Assembly (NCBI GenBank): GCA_035602155.1
Contig: DATNMW010000315.1
Location: 1 to 47,700, forward strand
Length of the DNA stretch: 47,700 nucleotides
From: Bog-159 sp035602155
GTDB taxonomy: Bacteria; Acidobacteriota; Terriglobia; Bryobacterales; Bryobacteraceae
Reading direction: 5' to 3'
The notes beneath the pieces are model-generated. The model worked only from the letters and a program-made list of their open reading frames with translations, made no database searches and was not told the origin of the DNA. A program made the position numbers and the translations under genes. Positions 33,227 through 41,044 of the stretch are shown here, in pieces; the first letter of the stretch is position 1, and each line of letters starts with the position of its first letter.

Positions 33227-34341
33227 CCCCGCGTATTCCGCTCGCGTTCTGCGTGCCCGTTGTTATCATGGTTTTGATGACCACGAACTGTTCGTCAAAC
33301 GGCCGTGAGTTCGGCAAGACTCCGTCCGGCGAAACGGTCGAGTTGTACACGCTCAAGAACGCCAAGGGCGTGGAGGCCGACATCTCGACGTACGGCGGTG
33401 TGGTTGTCGCGCTCAAGGTACCCGACCGCACCGGCGCGCTGGGCGACATCGTGCTCGGCTTCGACGATTTCAAAGGATACCTGCTGCCGCCGCCCTACTT
33501 CGGCGCCCTTATCGGGCGTTATGGCAACCGAATCGCGCATGCCCAGTTCACGCTGGACGGAGTCGAATATCAGCTCGCGAAGAACGATGGCGACAACTCC
33601 CTGCACGGCGGAAAGCGCGGCTTCGATAAGGTGCTTTGGAAGGCGAAGCCGGGCAACGGGCAGTCTTTGGAACTGACTTACCTGAGCAAGGATGGCGAGG
33701 AAGGTTATCCCGGCAACCTATCTGTAACTGTTGTCTACACGCTGACCGATGCCAATGAACTGAAGATCGATTACACCGCGACGACGGACAAAGACACCGT
33801 GCTGAACTTGACAAACCATTCGTATTTCAATCTGGCGGGACAAGGCGAAGGCGACATCCTGGCGCACCAATTGACTCTCAACGCCGACCGCTACACTCCT
33901 GTGGACAAGGGGCTCATTCCCACGGGCGAACTGCGCGGCGTCGAAGGCACCCCGTTCGATTTCCGCCAGCCGCACGCTATCGGCGAGCGCATCGGATCGA
34001 GCGACGAACAAATCGTGCTGGGCGGCGGCTATGACCACAACTTCATCCTGAACCGGACCGGAGACGGGCTGTCACTGGCTGCGCGAGTGACTGAGGCGAA
34101 GTCCGGACGTGTGATGGAAGTGCTGACTACCGAGCCGGCCATTCAGTTTTACACCGGTAATTTCCTGGACGGGACGATTAAAGGCAAAGGCGGCAAGGTG
34201 TATGGAAGGCGCTCGGCTCTTTGCCTGGAGACGCAGCATTACCCGGATTCTCCCAATCATCCGGGCTTTCCGTCTACGGAGTTGAAACCTGGCGCGGTGT
34301 ATCACACGACCACGGTCTACCGCTTCTCCACTGGGTCATAA
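33223..34341 (+). CDS. galM: Aldose 1-epimerase with signal peptide
   Basis: A ~372-residue mutarotase interconverting alpha and beta anomers of aldoses. The catalytic His is in NLTNHSYFNLAG and the Glu in LCLETQHYPDSPNHPGFPS; GRYGNRIAHAQFTLDG and GGYDHNFIL are also typical. The GTG at 33223 overlaps the GH51 stop and gives a hydrophobic leader (PLAFCVPVVIMVLMTTNC), so the enzyme is probably periplasmic or an atypical lipoprotein. It would prepare freed arabinose for uptake. Confidence 0.92.
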   Translation: MTPRIPLAFCVPVVIMVLMTTNCSSNGREFGKTPSGETVELYTLKNAKGVEADISTYGGVVVALKVPDRTGALGDIVLGFDDFKGYLLPPPYFGALIGRYGNRIAHAQFTLDGVEYQLAKNDGDNSLHGGKRGFDKVLWKAKPGNGQSLELTYLSKDGEEGYPGNLSVTVVYTLTDANELKIDYTATTDKDTVLNLTNHSYFNLAGQGEGDILAHQLTLNADRYTPVDKGLIPTGELRGVEGTPFDFRQPHAIGERIGSSDEQIVLGGGYDHNFILNRTGDGLSLAARVTEAKSGRVMEVLTTEPAIQFYTGNFLDGTIKGKGGKVYGRRSALCLETQHYPDSPNHPGFPSTELKPGAVYHTTTVYRFSTGS

Positions 34342-34425
34342 CCATACTTTCGCAGCCGTCGCCGATGATCTATGGCGCGCGTCTAAGATGCCGGATGCAG
34401 GGCATATCTGATAGCCTGAAATCTA

Positions 34426-34485
34426 TTGACAATAAATGTTGCGATAGACTATGATATATTCATAAGGCAAATACTGATAGGCTAT
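34426..34485 (+). promoter_or_regulatory. Promoter and spaced ATAGNCTAT operators of the Fic module
   Basis: A near-consensus promoter, TTGACA (34426-34431) and TATGAT (34450-34455) with an 18-bp spacer, precedes the antitoxin gene. The dyad ATAG-N-CTAT occurs at 34445-34453, overlapping the -10 box, and at 34477-34485, just before the start codon; a half site ATAGCCT lies at 34411. The three are spaced 34 and 32 bp, about three helical turns. This is what autoregulation by the helix-turn-helix protein encoded next would look like. Confidence 0.7.
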
Positions 34486-34490
34486 AACCT

Positions 34491-34946
34491 ATGAATAAAG
34501 CCCGCCTTGCCGCCCAGTCTCGCTCGCACCTTGATGCGCGCTTCCGGGAGTTGGGGCCGGCCACACGCTACAATTCGCCCGTCCGGGGATGGATTAAGGC
34601 CGTCCGGGAGGCGCTTGGCATGACCACGGCGCAGTTGGCGAGGCGCTTAGGTGTAAAGCAACCTTCAGTCGTCGCCATCGAGCAATCCGAAGGCAAAGGA
34701 GCCATCGAACTGGCGACCTTGCGGCGTGTGGCCGAGGCGCTCGACTGCACACTTGTCTATGCTTTCGTGCCCAACAAGCCGCTAGAGGCCATGGTCCGCG
34801 ACGGGGCGCGCCAGTTCGTGTGCAAGCGCCGGGAGCCAGTCGAGCACTCGATGTGGCTGGAGGACCAGCAGGTAAAGGGGAAGGACAGCGAAGCGCGCCT
34901 TGACGAGGTGGTGCGCGAGACGAACCCGCGGCTGTTCTGGGATTAG
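34491..34946 (+). CDS. Mobile mystery protein A (HTH antitoxin-like)
   Basis: A 151-residue protein with an XRE-type helix-turn-helix in the middle (MTTAQLARRLGVKQPSVVAI then TLRRVAEALDCTLVYAFVP). It matches what is called mobile mystery protein A, always found in front of a Fic protein. It probably represses its own promoter and counteracts the Fic partner. The frame is intact. The partner starts 3 nt downstream but is frameshifted. Confidence 0.88.
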   Translation: MNKARLAAQSRSHLDARFRELGPATRYNSPVRGWIKAVREALGMTTAQLARRLGVKQPSVVAIEQSEGKGAIELATLRRVAEALDCTLVYAFVPNKPLEAMVRDGARQFVCKRREPVEHSMWLEDQQVKGKDSEARLDEVVRETNPRLFWD

Positions 34947-34949
34947 CCC

Positions 34950-35535
34950 GTGAGCGACCTTTTCCGGGAGCCGCACAATGCCACGCCGCTGACGCCTGAG
35001 GAAATGCGCGGCCTAATCCCCGCGCATGTGGCCTATCGGAGTGAACTGAACGAAGCCGAGCAAGAGAATATCGTGCGCGCTGCAAGATTGGGCGCTGGGC
35101 CGCAGCCGCGATCCGCTGAACGAGAAGTTCGTCAAGGGCCTGCACCGGCGCATGTTCGGCGACGTATGGCGTTGGGCCGGAGAGTTCAGGACGAGCGAAC
35201 GCAATCTCGGGATTGCGTTTTACAAGATTCCCGTGGCCCTGCGCCAGTTGCTCGACGAGACCAAGGCGTGGATCGGCTACGAGAGCTATCCGGCCGATGA
35301 GATCGCAGTGCGCTTCCATCATCGGCTAGTACAGATTCATCCCTTCCCTAATGGCAACGGTCGTCTCTCCCGGCTGATGGCGGATCTTCTCGTCATCCGG
35401 CTCGGGGGCGAGCGATTTTCATGGGGAAGCGCCAGTATGCGCGGAGCTGGCGGCGTACGTCAGCGCTATATCGCGGCGTTGCGGGCCGCCGATAATCATG
35501 ACATTGGTCTGTTGCTGGCGTTCGCGCGCACATAG
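34950..35535 (+). pseudogene. Fic-domain toxin (mobile mystery protein B), frameshifted
   Basis: The GTG at 34950 opens MSDLFREPHNATPLTPEEMR and on to QENIVRAAR, then the frame is lost. The correct continuation, WALGRSRDPLNEKFVKGLHR to the end, is in the next frame: one extra T in AGATTGGGCG at 35088/35089 explains it exactly. Repaired, the protein would be 194 residues, the normal size, with an intact Fic motif HPFPNGNGRLSRL for AMP transfer. The rest is undamaged, so the lesion is recent or a sequencing error. Confidence 0.85.
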
Positions 35536-35592
35536 ATCCCTCCGATGCGCCGCCCCCCGGCCGCGGTGGGACGTCCAGGGCCCGCTCTTCGT

Positions 35593-36288
35593 TCAGTCTA
35601 ACTTCTGCCCATAGTAAGCACTAACTCCGTGTTTACGCAGAAAGTGCTTATCCAGATGCGCGGGGTGCAACTCCTCCGGCGCCTCCGCCAGTGTGACACT
35701 GTAGTACGCCATCTCCGCGACGTACTCCAGAATCACGGCGTTGTGCGCGGCTTCCGCCGCAGAAGGTCCCCAGCAAAACGGGCCATGCCCCGCCACCAGC
35801 GCCGCCGGCACTTCCATGGGATTGTTGCCGCCGAAATGCCGCGCGATCACTTCTCCCGTGTTGGCCTCGTAGGCGGCCTCAATCTCTTGCGGGGACATCG
35901 CCCGAGTCACTGGCACGGGGCCGCGAAAGTAATCCGCGTGCGTGGTGCCCAGGCATGGAATGGGACGCCGCGCCTGCGCCCACGAAGTGGCATAGCGTGA
36001 GTGCGTATGGACCACGCCGCCGATCTCCGCAAAAGCGCGGTACAGCACTAGGTGAGTCGCCAAGTCGGAAGAAGGCCGTAGCGTACCTTCGACAATCCGC
36101 CCGCCCAGGTCCGTGATCACCAGGTCTTCCGGCCGCATCCCTTCGTACGGGACGCCGCTGGGCTTGATCGCGACCAGCCCCTCGGCCCGCGAAATTCCAC
36201 TGGCATTGCCAAATGTGTACAGCACCAGCCCCTTGCGGACCAGTTCCAGGTTGGCTTCCAGCACTTGCTCGCGAAGTTCTTCCAGCAT
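35593..36288 (-). CDS. araD: L-ribulose-5-phosphate 4-epimerase
   Basis: A 231-residue class II aldolase-fold epimerase that makes D-xylulose 5-phosphate from L-ribulose 5-phosphate. The family stretches TFGNASGISRAEGLVAIKPS, VVHTHSRYATSWAQA (zinc histidines) and AALVAGHGPFCWG (third His) are present. It is the last gene of the minus-strand arabinose operon and 9 nt from the GH51 gene. The isomerase araA is not in the window. Confidence 0.95.
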   Translation of the reverse strand: MLEELREQVLEANLELVRKGLVLYTFGNASGISRAEGLVAIKPSGVPYEGMRPEDLVITDLGGRIVEGTLRPSSDLATHLVLYRAFAEIGGVVHTHSRYATSWAQARRPIPCLGTTHADYFRGPVPVTRAMSPQEIEAAYEANTGEVIARHFGGNNPMEVPAALVAGHGPFCWGPSAAEAAHNAVILEYVAEMAYYSVTLAEAPEELHPAHLDKHFLRKHGVSAYYGQKLD

Positions 36289-36297
36289 GTTGTTTCA

Positions 36298-37917
36298 TTA
36301 TGCCAAAGTGATTTCCAGCTTCGTCACCGATGCCGGCGCAAACCGCCGCGTGAACCGGGCGCCACTCGCCTGTGCCTGTTCCTCCTGCGGTTCCACGGCG
36401 TGCGGACTGTCGAAGCTATTGTGCGCATGGGCATCCGCCGCCGACAACGTGACTACGTTAGCCGCACCGATGGCCGCCCCGCGCAGGCCAATCTCGACTT
36501 CGCGCGTCTGACCGAGGCTGGGATTCGTCACCGTCATGGTCAACCGCTTCCCGCGCAGCGAAGCCGAGCACGAAAGTCCCGGCAGCCCCTTGTAAGTCGC
36601 GGGCGCGGATACCAACGTGCGCAGCGACTGCGCCCCCTTATGCGCCTGGTACATATCGAACACATGGTAGGTGGGCGTCACACAGAACTTATCCTCATGC
36701 GCAAAGAACAACGATTGCAGACAGTTCACCAGTTGCGCCACTGCCGCCATGCCGACCTTATCCGCGTGCCGATTGAATGTGTCCAGCGTGATTCCCGCCA
36801 GCACCGCATCGCGCATGGTACTCTGCTGCCCCAGCAGCGCTTCGGCGAATGGTTCGGTGCCCGGCGCGTACCACCCGCCCCACTCGTCCACCACCAGCTT
36901 GACATGATGCTGCCGGTCCATCTCGCCCATTACGCCCCAGTGGCCGGCGATGAACGAATCCATCAGGTTCGCCTCACGCAGGATTTCGTAATACTGCGTA
37001 TCGTCGAACCGCAACGCATCGCCCTTGCCCGCCACCCAATCCGTGGTGCGCCCGCCGCTCGCGTTCCAGGCGTAATGATGCATGGACCAGCCCCACATCC
37101 TCGACAACTCGCCCTTCTGGCCAACTTTCGCGAAGAAGCGCCGCGTCCATTCCAGATCGCTCGCGTTCGGCCCGGAGCCCACGAACGAGAGCGGCACGTT
37201 GTATCCCGGCACCCACGACGTATATCGCAGGAACTCCGTGGCGTAGTCTTCCGGCGTGAACGAGCCGCCGCAGCCCCAGGCCTCGTTGCCGACGCCCCAG
37301 TAGCGTACGTTGAGCGGCTCGCGCTTCCCATCCGCCGCGCGTTGATCCGCCAACGTAGTGGTCCCCGCGGGTGAATTGCAGTATTCCACCCAGCGGTCGA
37401 AATCCTGTGCGCTCGAGCTACGCAAGTTGGCCGCGAAGTAAGGTTGCGCGCCGGTCGCTTCGCAAAACCGCGCGAACTCGACGGTGCCGAACTGATTCGG
37501 ATCGAAGCTCTGGGGCCCCGTGCGATTCGCGGTCTTGGGCCACTCCTGCGCGCCCGCCCAGAAGTTGGTGCGCTTGGGGCGTTTGTCGCGCGGTCCGATT
37601 CCATCGCGCCAGTCGTAGCTGTCGGCAAAGCAGCCGCCCGGCCAGCGGATCACCGGTGGTGAGATGCGCCGCAACGCATCCACAAGCTGCTTCCGCAAAC
37701 CGCCGATGTTCGGGACGGCGGAATCGTCGCCTACCCAGATGCCGTCGTAAACCACTCCGCCCAGATTCTCGACGAAGTGCCCGTAGATTTCCGGCGCAAT
37801 CGTAGCAATTGGTTCGTCGATCAACACTTCGATCAATCCATCGTTCGCGTCGGACCGCAGCGCTGAAGCGCACGCCATCCCCGCCGCGGCCGTCTTCAGA
37901 AATTCACGCCTCCGCAT
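36298..37917 (-). CDS. Second exported alpha-L-arabinofuranosidase (GH51)
   Basis: A 539-residue GH51 enzyme with a twin-arginine signal (MRRREFLKTAAAGMACASAL). PPVIRWPGGCFADSYDWRDG, YWGVGNEAWGCGG (acid/base Glu) and KLVVDEWGGWYAPG (nucleophile Glu) are visible. It differs substantially from the enzyme at 31664, so they are not recent duplicates and may act on different arabinan or arabinoxylan linkages. Its start is 2 nt after the araB stop with a GGGAGG Shine-Dalgarno. Confidence 0.94.
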   Translation of the reverse strand: MRRREFLKTAAAGMACASALRSDANDGLIEVLIDEPIATIAPEIYGHFVENLGGVVYDGIWVGDDSAVPNIGGLRKQLVDALRRISPPVIRWPGGCFADSYDWRDGIGPRDKRPKRTNFWAGAQEWPKTANRTGPQSFDPNQFGTVEFARFCEATGAQPYFAANLRSSSAQDFDRWVEYCNSPAGTTTLADQRAADGKREPLNVRYWGVGNEAWGCGGSFTPEDYATEFLRYTSWVPGYNVPLSFVGSGPNASDLEWTRRFFAKVGQKGELSRMWGWSMHHYAWNASGGRTTDWVAGKGDALRFDDTQYYEILREANLMDSFIAGHWGVMGEMDRQHHVKLVVDEWGGWYAPGTEPFAEALLGQQSTMRDAVLAGITLDTFNRHADKVGMAAVAQLVNCLQSLFFAHEDKFCVTPTYHVFDMYQAHKGAQSLRTLVSAPATYKGLPGLSCSASLRGKRLTMTVTNPSLGQTREVEIGLRGAAIGAANVVTLSAADAHAHNSFDSPHAVEPQEEQAQASGARFTRRFAPASVTKLEITLA

Positions 37918-37919
37918 GG

Positions 37920-39509
37920 CTATCCTCCCTGGCGCACCTGCGCAGCCAACTTGCGTAGCGCCGGCAACACGTCGCCGATCCCGACCGCCTCGGAGTCCGG
38001 CTGGCCGAAGGCGAAATACAGCTTGCGATACAGCGCGTAGAGTTGATCGTATGTGGCATGATCGCGCGCATCCGGCTCAATCGTACGGTAGCGCGGGCAC
38101 AGCGCCTCCTGCGCCGCTTCGATGTTTTCGAAGGCACCCGCAGCCATGAACGCCATGATGGCCGAACCCAGGCTGGTCACATCGCCTTCCGGCGCCAGCA
38201 CAGCCTTATTCAGCACGTTGGCATACACGCGATTCAGCGTTTCGTTCTTTTGCGGAATGCCGCCGCCGTTGATTACGCGCCGGATCTCGACGCCATGCTC
38301 GGCCATGCGATCGAGAATCACGCGTGTGTGAAAAGCGGTACCCTCGATGGCCGCGAACAACTCGTCCTGTGCGGTGTGTGTCAGGTTCCAGCCCAGCGTC
38401 ACGCCCCCGAGTTCCGCATTTACCAGCACAGTGCGGTCGCCGTTATCCCAAGTGAGACGCAGAAGACCGGTCTGCCCGCCGCGATAATGTTCCAAGCGCT
38501 GCGAAAGCTCCGCGACAGTGGCCCCCGCGCGCCGCGCAATGGCATCGAAAATATCGCCGGTAGCCGACAATCCCGCCTCGATCCCGAAATACTGTGGATG
38601 GATCGATCCCTTCACTACGCCGCACAAGCCGGGGATCAAATCCACCTCCTTCGCAATCGCCATGATGCACGTGGATGTTCCCACAACATTGACCACATCG
38701 CCCTCGCGTACGCCTGCGCCAATGGCGTCCCAGTGCGCATCGAACGCGCCCACCGGTATCGGAACGCCGGCGCGCAGTCCCAGTTTCCCGGCCCACTCCT
38801 CCGAGAGTTGCCCCGCGATTTGATCGGAAGTAGCGTAGCGCCCATCCAGCTTGGCGCGCACACCCGCCAGCAGCGGGTCCACTTTCACCAGGAATTCCTC
38901 TGGCGGCAGCCCGCCCAGTTCACGGTTCCACATCCATTTGTGGCCCATCGCGCAGACGCTTCGCGGCGCCTGCCGCGCATCCGTGATGCCGCATAACACC
39001 GCCGCTACCATGTCGCAATGTTCCAGCGCGGTCGCCATCCCCGCGCGCTTGTCCGGATTGGCGCGCAGCCAGTGCAGCAGCTTCGAGAATCCCCACTCGG
39101 AAGAGTACACGCCCCCGCACCATTCCAGCGCTTCCAGTTTCTCGCGGCGGCCGGCCGCGGTGATTTCGGCGGCTTCACCCTTGGCGCGATGGTCGCACCA
39201 GAGATAGTAATCGTCCAGCGGTCGAAGGCCTTCGCCCACGGGAATGACGCTCGATCCGGTGGTGTCCAGCGCCAGCGCCGCGAGTTGGCCGCCACCCACG
39301 CCCGCCGCCTCCAGCGCTTGCCGCATCGCCGAAACCAGCGCATCCATGTGGTCCTGGTGCGATTGCGTGGCGTGGTCCGGATCGGCTTTCTTACGCGTCA
39401 GCGGATACTCGCCCGTGGCCGATCCCAGCCGTCCTTTCACGCTATCGAAAATCGAAACCCGGACGCTCAGCGTCCCGAAGTCAACCCCGGCGACAATCAC
39501 AGTGTGCAC
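37920..39509 (-). CDS. araB: L-ribulokinase
   Basis: A 529-residue FGGY carbohydrate kinase. The N-terminus IVAGVDFGTLSVRVSIFD is the phosphate-1 motif; ALALDTTGSSVIPV, PIPVGAFDAHWDAIGAG and VINGGGIPQKNETLNRVYAN with LGSAIMAFMAAGAF cover the substrate Asp region and ATP-binding half. Specificity for L-ribulose follows from clustering with araD and arabinofuranosidases. It heads the minus-strand operon; hicAB lies just upstream. Confidence 0.93.
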   Translation of the reverse strand: MHTVIVAGVDFGTLSVRVSIFDSVKGRLGSATGEYPLTRKKADPDHATQSHQDHMDALVSAMRQALEAAGVGGGQLAALALDTTGSSVIPVGEGLRPLDDYYLWCDHRAKGEAAEITAAGRREKLEALEWCGGVYSSEWGFSKLLHWLRANPDKRAGMATALEHCDMVAAVLCGITDARQAPRSVCAMGHKWMWNRELGGLPPEEFLVKVDPLLAGVRAKLDGRYATSDQIAGQLSEEWAGKLGLRAGVPIPVGAFDAHWDAIGAGVREGDVVNVVGTSTCIMAIAKEVDLIPGLCGVVKGSIHPQYFGIEAGLSATGDIFDAIARRAGATVAELSQRLEHYRGGQTGLLRLTWDNGDRTVLVNAELGGVTLGWNLTHTAQDELFAAIEGTAFHTRVILDRMAEHGVEIRRVINGGGIPQKNETLNRVYANVLNKAVLAPEGDVTSLGSAIMAFMAAGAFENIEAAQEALCPRYRTIEPDARDHATYDQLYALYRKLYFAFGQPDSEAVGIGDVLPALRKLAAQVRQGG

Positions 39510-39524
39510 TCCCTGATACTCGCG

Positions 39525-39953
39525 CTACGCGGCGTCACGAATTTCGATTACGACCCTCTTGTGCAGGGCAGCGAAGGCCGCTTCGATCTGATCCAAGCGC
39601 GATGCGTGGCGCAGGTCGAGCAAGCGGTCTATCTGCCGCATGTGACAACCGAGACGGCGCGCTAAGTCCGCCTTCCGGACCCGCGATGCCCTCATCTCCA
39701 TGTACAATCCTAACTTAGCCTCGGTCAGAATGGGCAGGACAAAAGACGAAGCCCGTCTCCTTACTCTCGACGGCCGCGGCACATCCTTGCGGCTTTCGAT
39801 ATAGTCGGCCAAAACGTCGTGCAGAAGATCCGCGGCGCGCGCCAGTGCTTCATGCTCGTCGTCTCCGAATGTGTGCGCCTCGGGAAAATCGGGAAACGAT
39901 ACCAGGACCGTACCGTTGGTGTCGGGTTCCAGCAAAACCGGATATCGCAACAT
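39525..39953 (-). CDS. hicB: HicB-family antitoxin with HTH domain
   Basis: A 142-residue protein. The first ~60 residues are the HicB partial RNase H fold (YPVLLEPDTNGTVLVSFPDF; AADLLHDVLADYIES); the C-terminal part is a helix-turn-helix (VRKADLARRLGCHMRQIDRL). It neutralises HicA and represses the operon. The frame is intact. It starts 1 nt after the hicA stop. Confidence 0.9.
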   Translation of the reverse strand: MLRYPVLLEPDTNGTVLVSFPDFPEAHTFGDDEHEALARAADLLHDVLADYIESRKDVPRPSRVRRRASSFVLPILTEAKLGLYMEMRASRVRKADLARRLGCHMRQIDRLLDLRHASRLDQIEAAFAALHKRVVIEIRDAA

Positions 39954-39954
39954 G

Positions 39955-40142
39955 TCATTCTCCTTTCAGGTCAAGATCCTTCTTGATCCTCTCCACCAGC
40001 CCTTTTCCAAGTTCCCGATTGGACCCGTGCATGGGAATGTAGGAAACGTGCCCAGGGCGATTACCTTAAAATGTCCGCTCTTCATACTGAGGAACTGGCA
40101 TCCCTGGCGGGCGAGCCATTTCTTCAACTGCGAACTGGTCAC
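39955..40142 (-). pseudogene. hicA: HicA mRNA-interferase toxin, frameshifted
   Basis: From a GTG at 40142 the frame codes MTSSQLKKWLARQGCQFLSM then KSGHFKVIALG with the catalytic-type His in the SGHFK motif. It then leaves the family sequence; the proper continuation HVSYIPMHGSNRELGKGLVE and RIKKDLDLKGE lies in another frame ending 1 nt before hicB. A single missing base in CTGGGCACG (plus strand ~40049-40055) explains it. Repaired length would be 62 residues, normal for HicA. It is too short and broken to be found as a single long frame. Confidence 0.85.
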
Positions 40143-40271
40143 GTCTTAAGAATAGGACACATCTGTCGCATCGTCAAGGCCGTCGGCGAGGGACTTTCCA
40201 TTTCGCACGCATTCGAAGAATGGTCCATTTTACCCGTGTTCATAGATGGCTAGCGGCGGCAACGTGCCGCC

Positions 40272-40320
40272 TTGATTTTGCCTCGCTGGAAAATCTCTTC
40301 CAGGATCCCCGCGCTTCGGA
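40272..40320 (+). repeat. Partial copy of the zwf start
   Basis: CTGGAAAATCTCTTCCAGGA here matches CTGGAAAATCCTTTCCAGGA at the beginning of zwf (41049), and the similarity extends from the TTGATTT before it to GCGCTTCG after it, ~49 bp in total, same orientation. The two copies lie 764 bp apart with the DUF433/DUF5615 module between them. The fragment would read SLENLFQDPRAS against PLENPFQDPLRF of Zwf. Confidence 0.85.
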
Positions 40321-40403
40321 CGTTACGAGAGAATGCCTGCGACCCTATTGCTTCCGGGTGCGCCGTCGGCGAGGCTGTATTACAATACACGGAAAGGGGA
40401 TTC

Positions 40404-40652
40404 ATGCCGCACTGGCAGCCAGCCGCCTACAAGGAATATCAGTGGATCGTGGCCGATCCTCAGCTCCTTGGCGGGAAACTCGCAGTTCGCGGTACCCGGC
40501 TGGCCGTCTCTCTGATCCTCGAGTGCCTGGCTAGCGGCATGTCTCTCGATGATATCGATCAGTCTTTCGATTGCGATTTTCCGCGTCAGGCCTTGCCTGA
40601 GGTTCTGAAGGTCGCCTCCGAGTTCACTGACTCCTTCCATGTGGCTGCTTGA
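40404..40652 (+). CDS. DUF433 antitoxin-like protein
   Basis: An 82-residue DUF433 protein (QWIVADPQLLGGKLAVRGTR; VSLILECLASGMSLDDIDQS), a small helix-turn-helix fold commonly paired with a DUF5615 PIN-like toxin. The ATG at 40404 has a GGAAAGGGGA Shine-Dalgarno. It is intact and overlaps the next gene by 14 nt. Confidence 0.87.
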   Translation: MPHWQPAAYKEYQWIVADPQLLGGKLAVRGTRLAVSLILECLASGMSLDDIDQSFDCDFPRQALPEVLKVASEFTDSFHVAA

Positions 40653-40880
40653 TGCCAATATGGATGTGCACTTGGTCTCCGTCCCGACCGGTTTCAAGAT
40701 TGCCTGCGACAGCGCTGGGAAACGCGGGTGGAAGGCTCTTTCGAATGGCGACCTCGTAAGCCTGGCCGCGGCCGCAGGCTTCTGGTGTCTGGCCGGGCCC
40801 AATATCGCGAACAGTTCCTCGCGCTATGGAGGGAACACCCAATTGAGCCAATAGCCGACCGGTTGATTCAGTGGCCATGA
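40639..40880 (+). pseudogene. DUF5615 PIN-like toxin, internally deleted
   Basis: The start is normal: MWLLDANMDVHLV, then KRGWKALSNGDLVSLAAAAG, with the Asp of LLDAN expected in the PIN-like core. After GFWCL at ~40790 the family's middle part is missing, and the family-like end, AQYREQFLALWREHPIEPIA then DRLIQWP and TGA at 40880, follows in a different frame. About 35 residues are gone compared with the ~110-residue family as I remember it. The overall 5' and 3' ends are well preserved, so the deletion is young. Confidence 0.75.
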
Positions 40881-41044
40881 GGTAGCACCTTGGCTCCCGC
40901 CACCGCCCCGTTTCCCGAAAGTGGCGACTCGAACCGGTCATGGGCCGATGAAAGGAGCGGGTCCACCCTGGAACCGTGGGCTTAAGCGCCCCACAGCGGA
41001 CAGTTGCGGCCGAGGGAAGTCCGCAGCGTGCTATTTTGATTTGC

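Noticed and set aside
36265..37374. 369-residue plus-strand open frame
   Set aside because: Antisense shadow of the second GH51 gene, Arg/His-rich.
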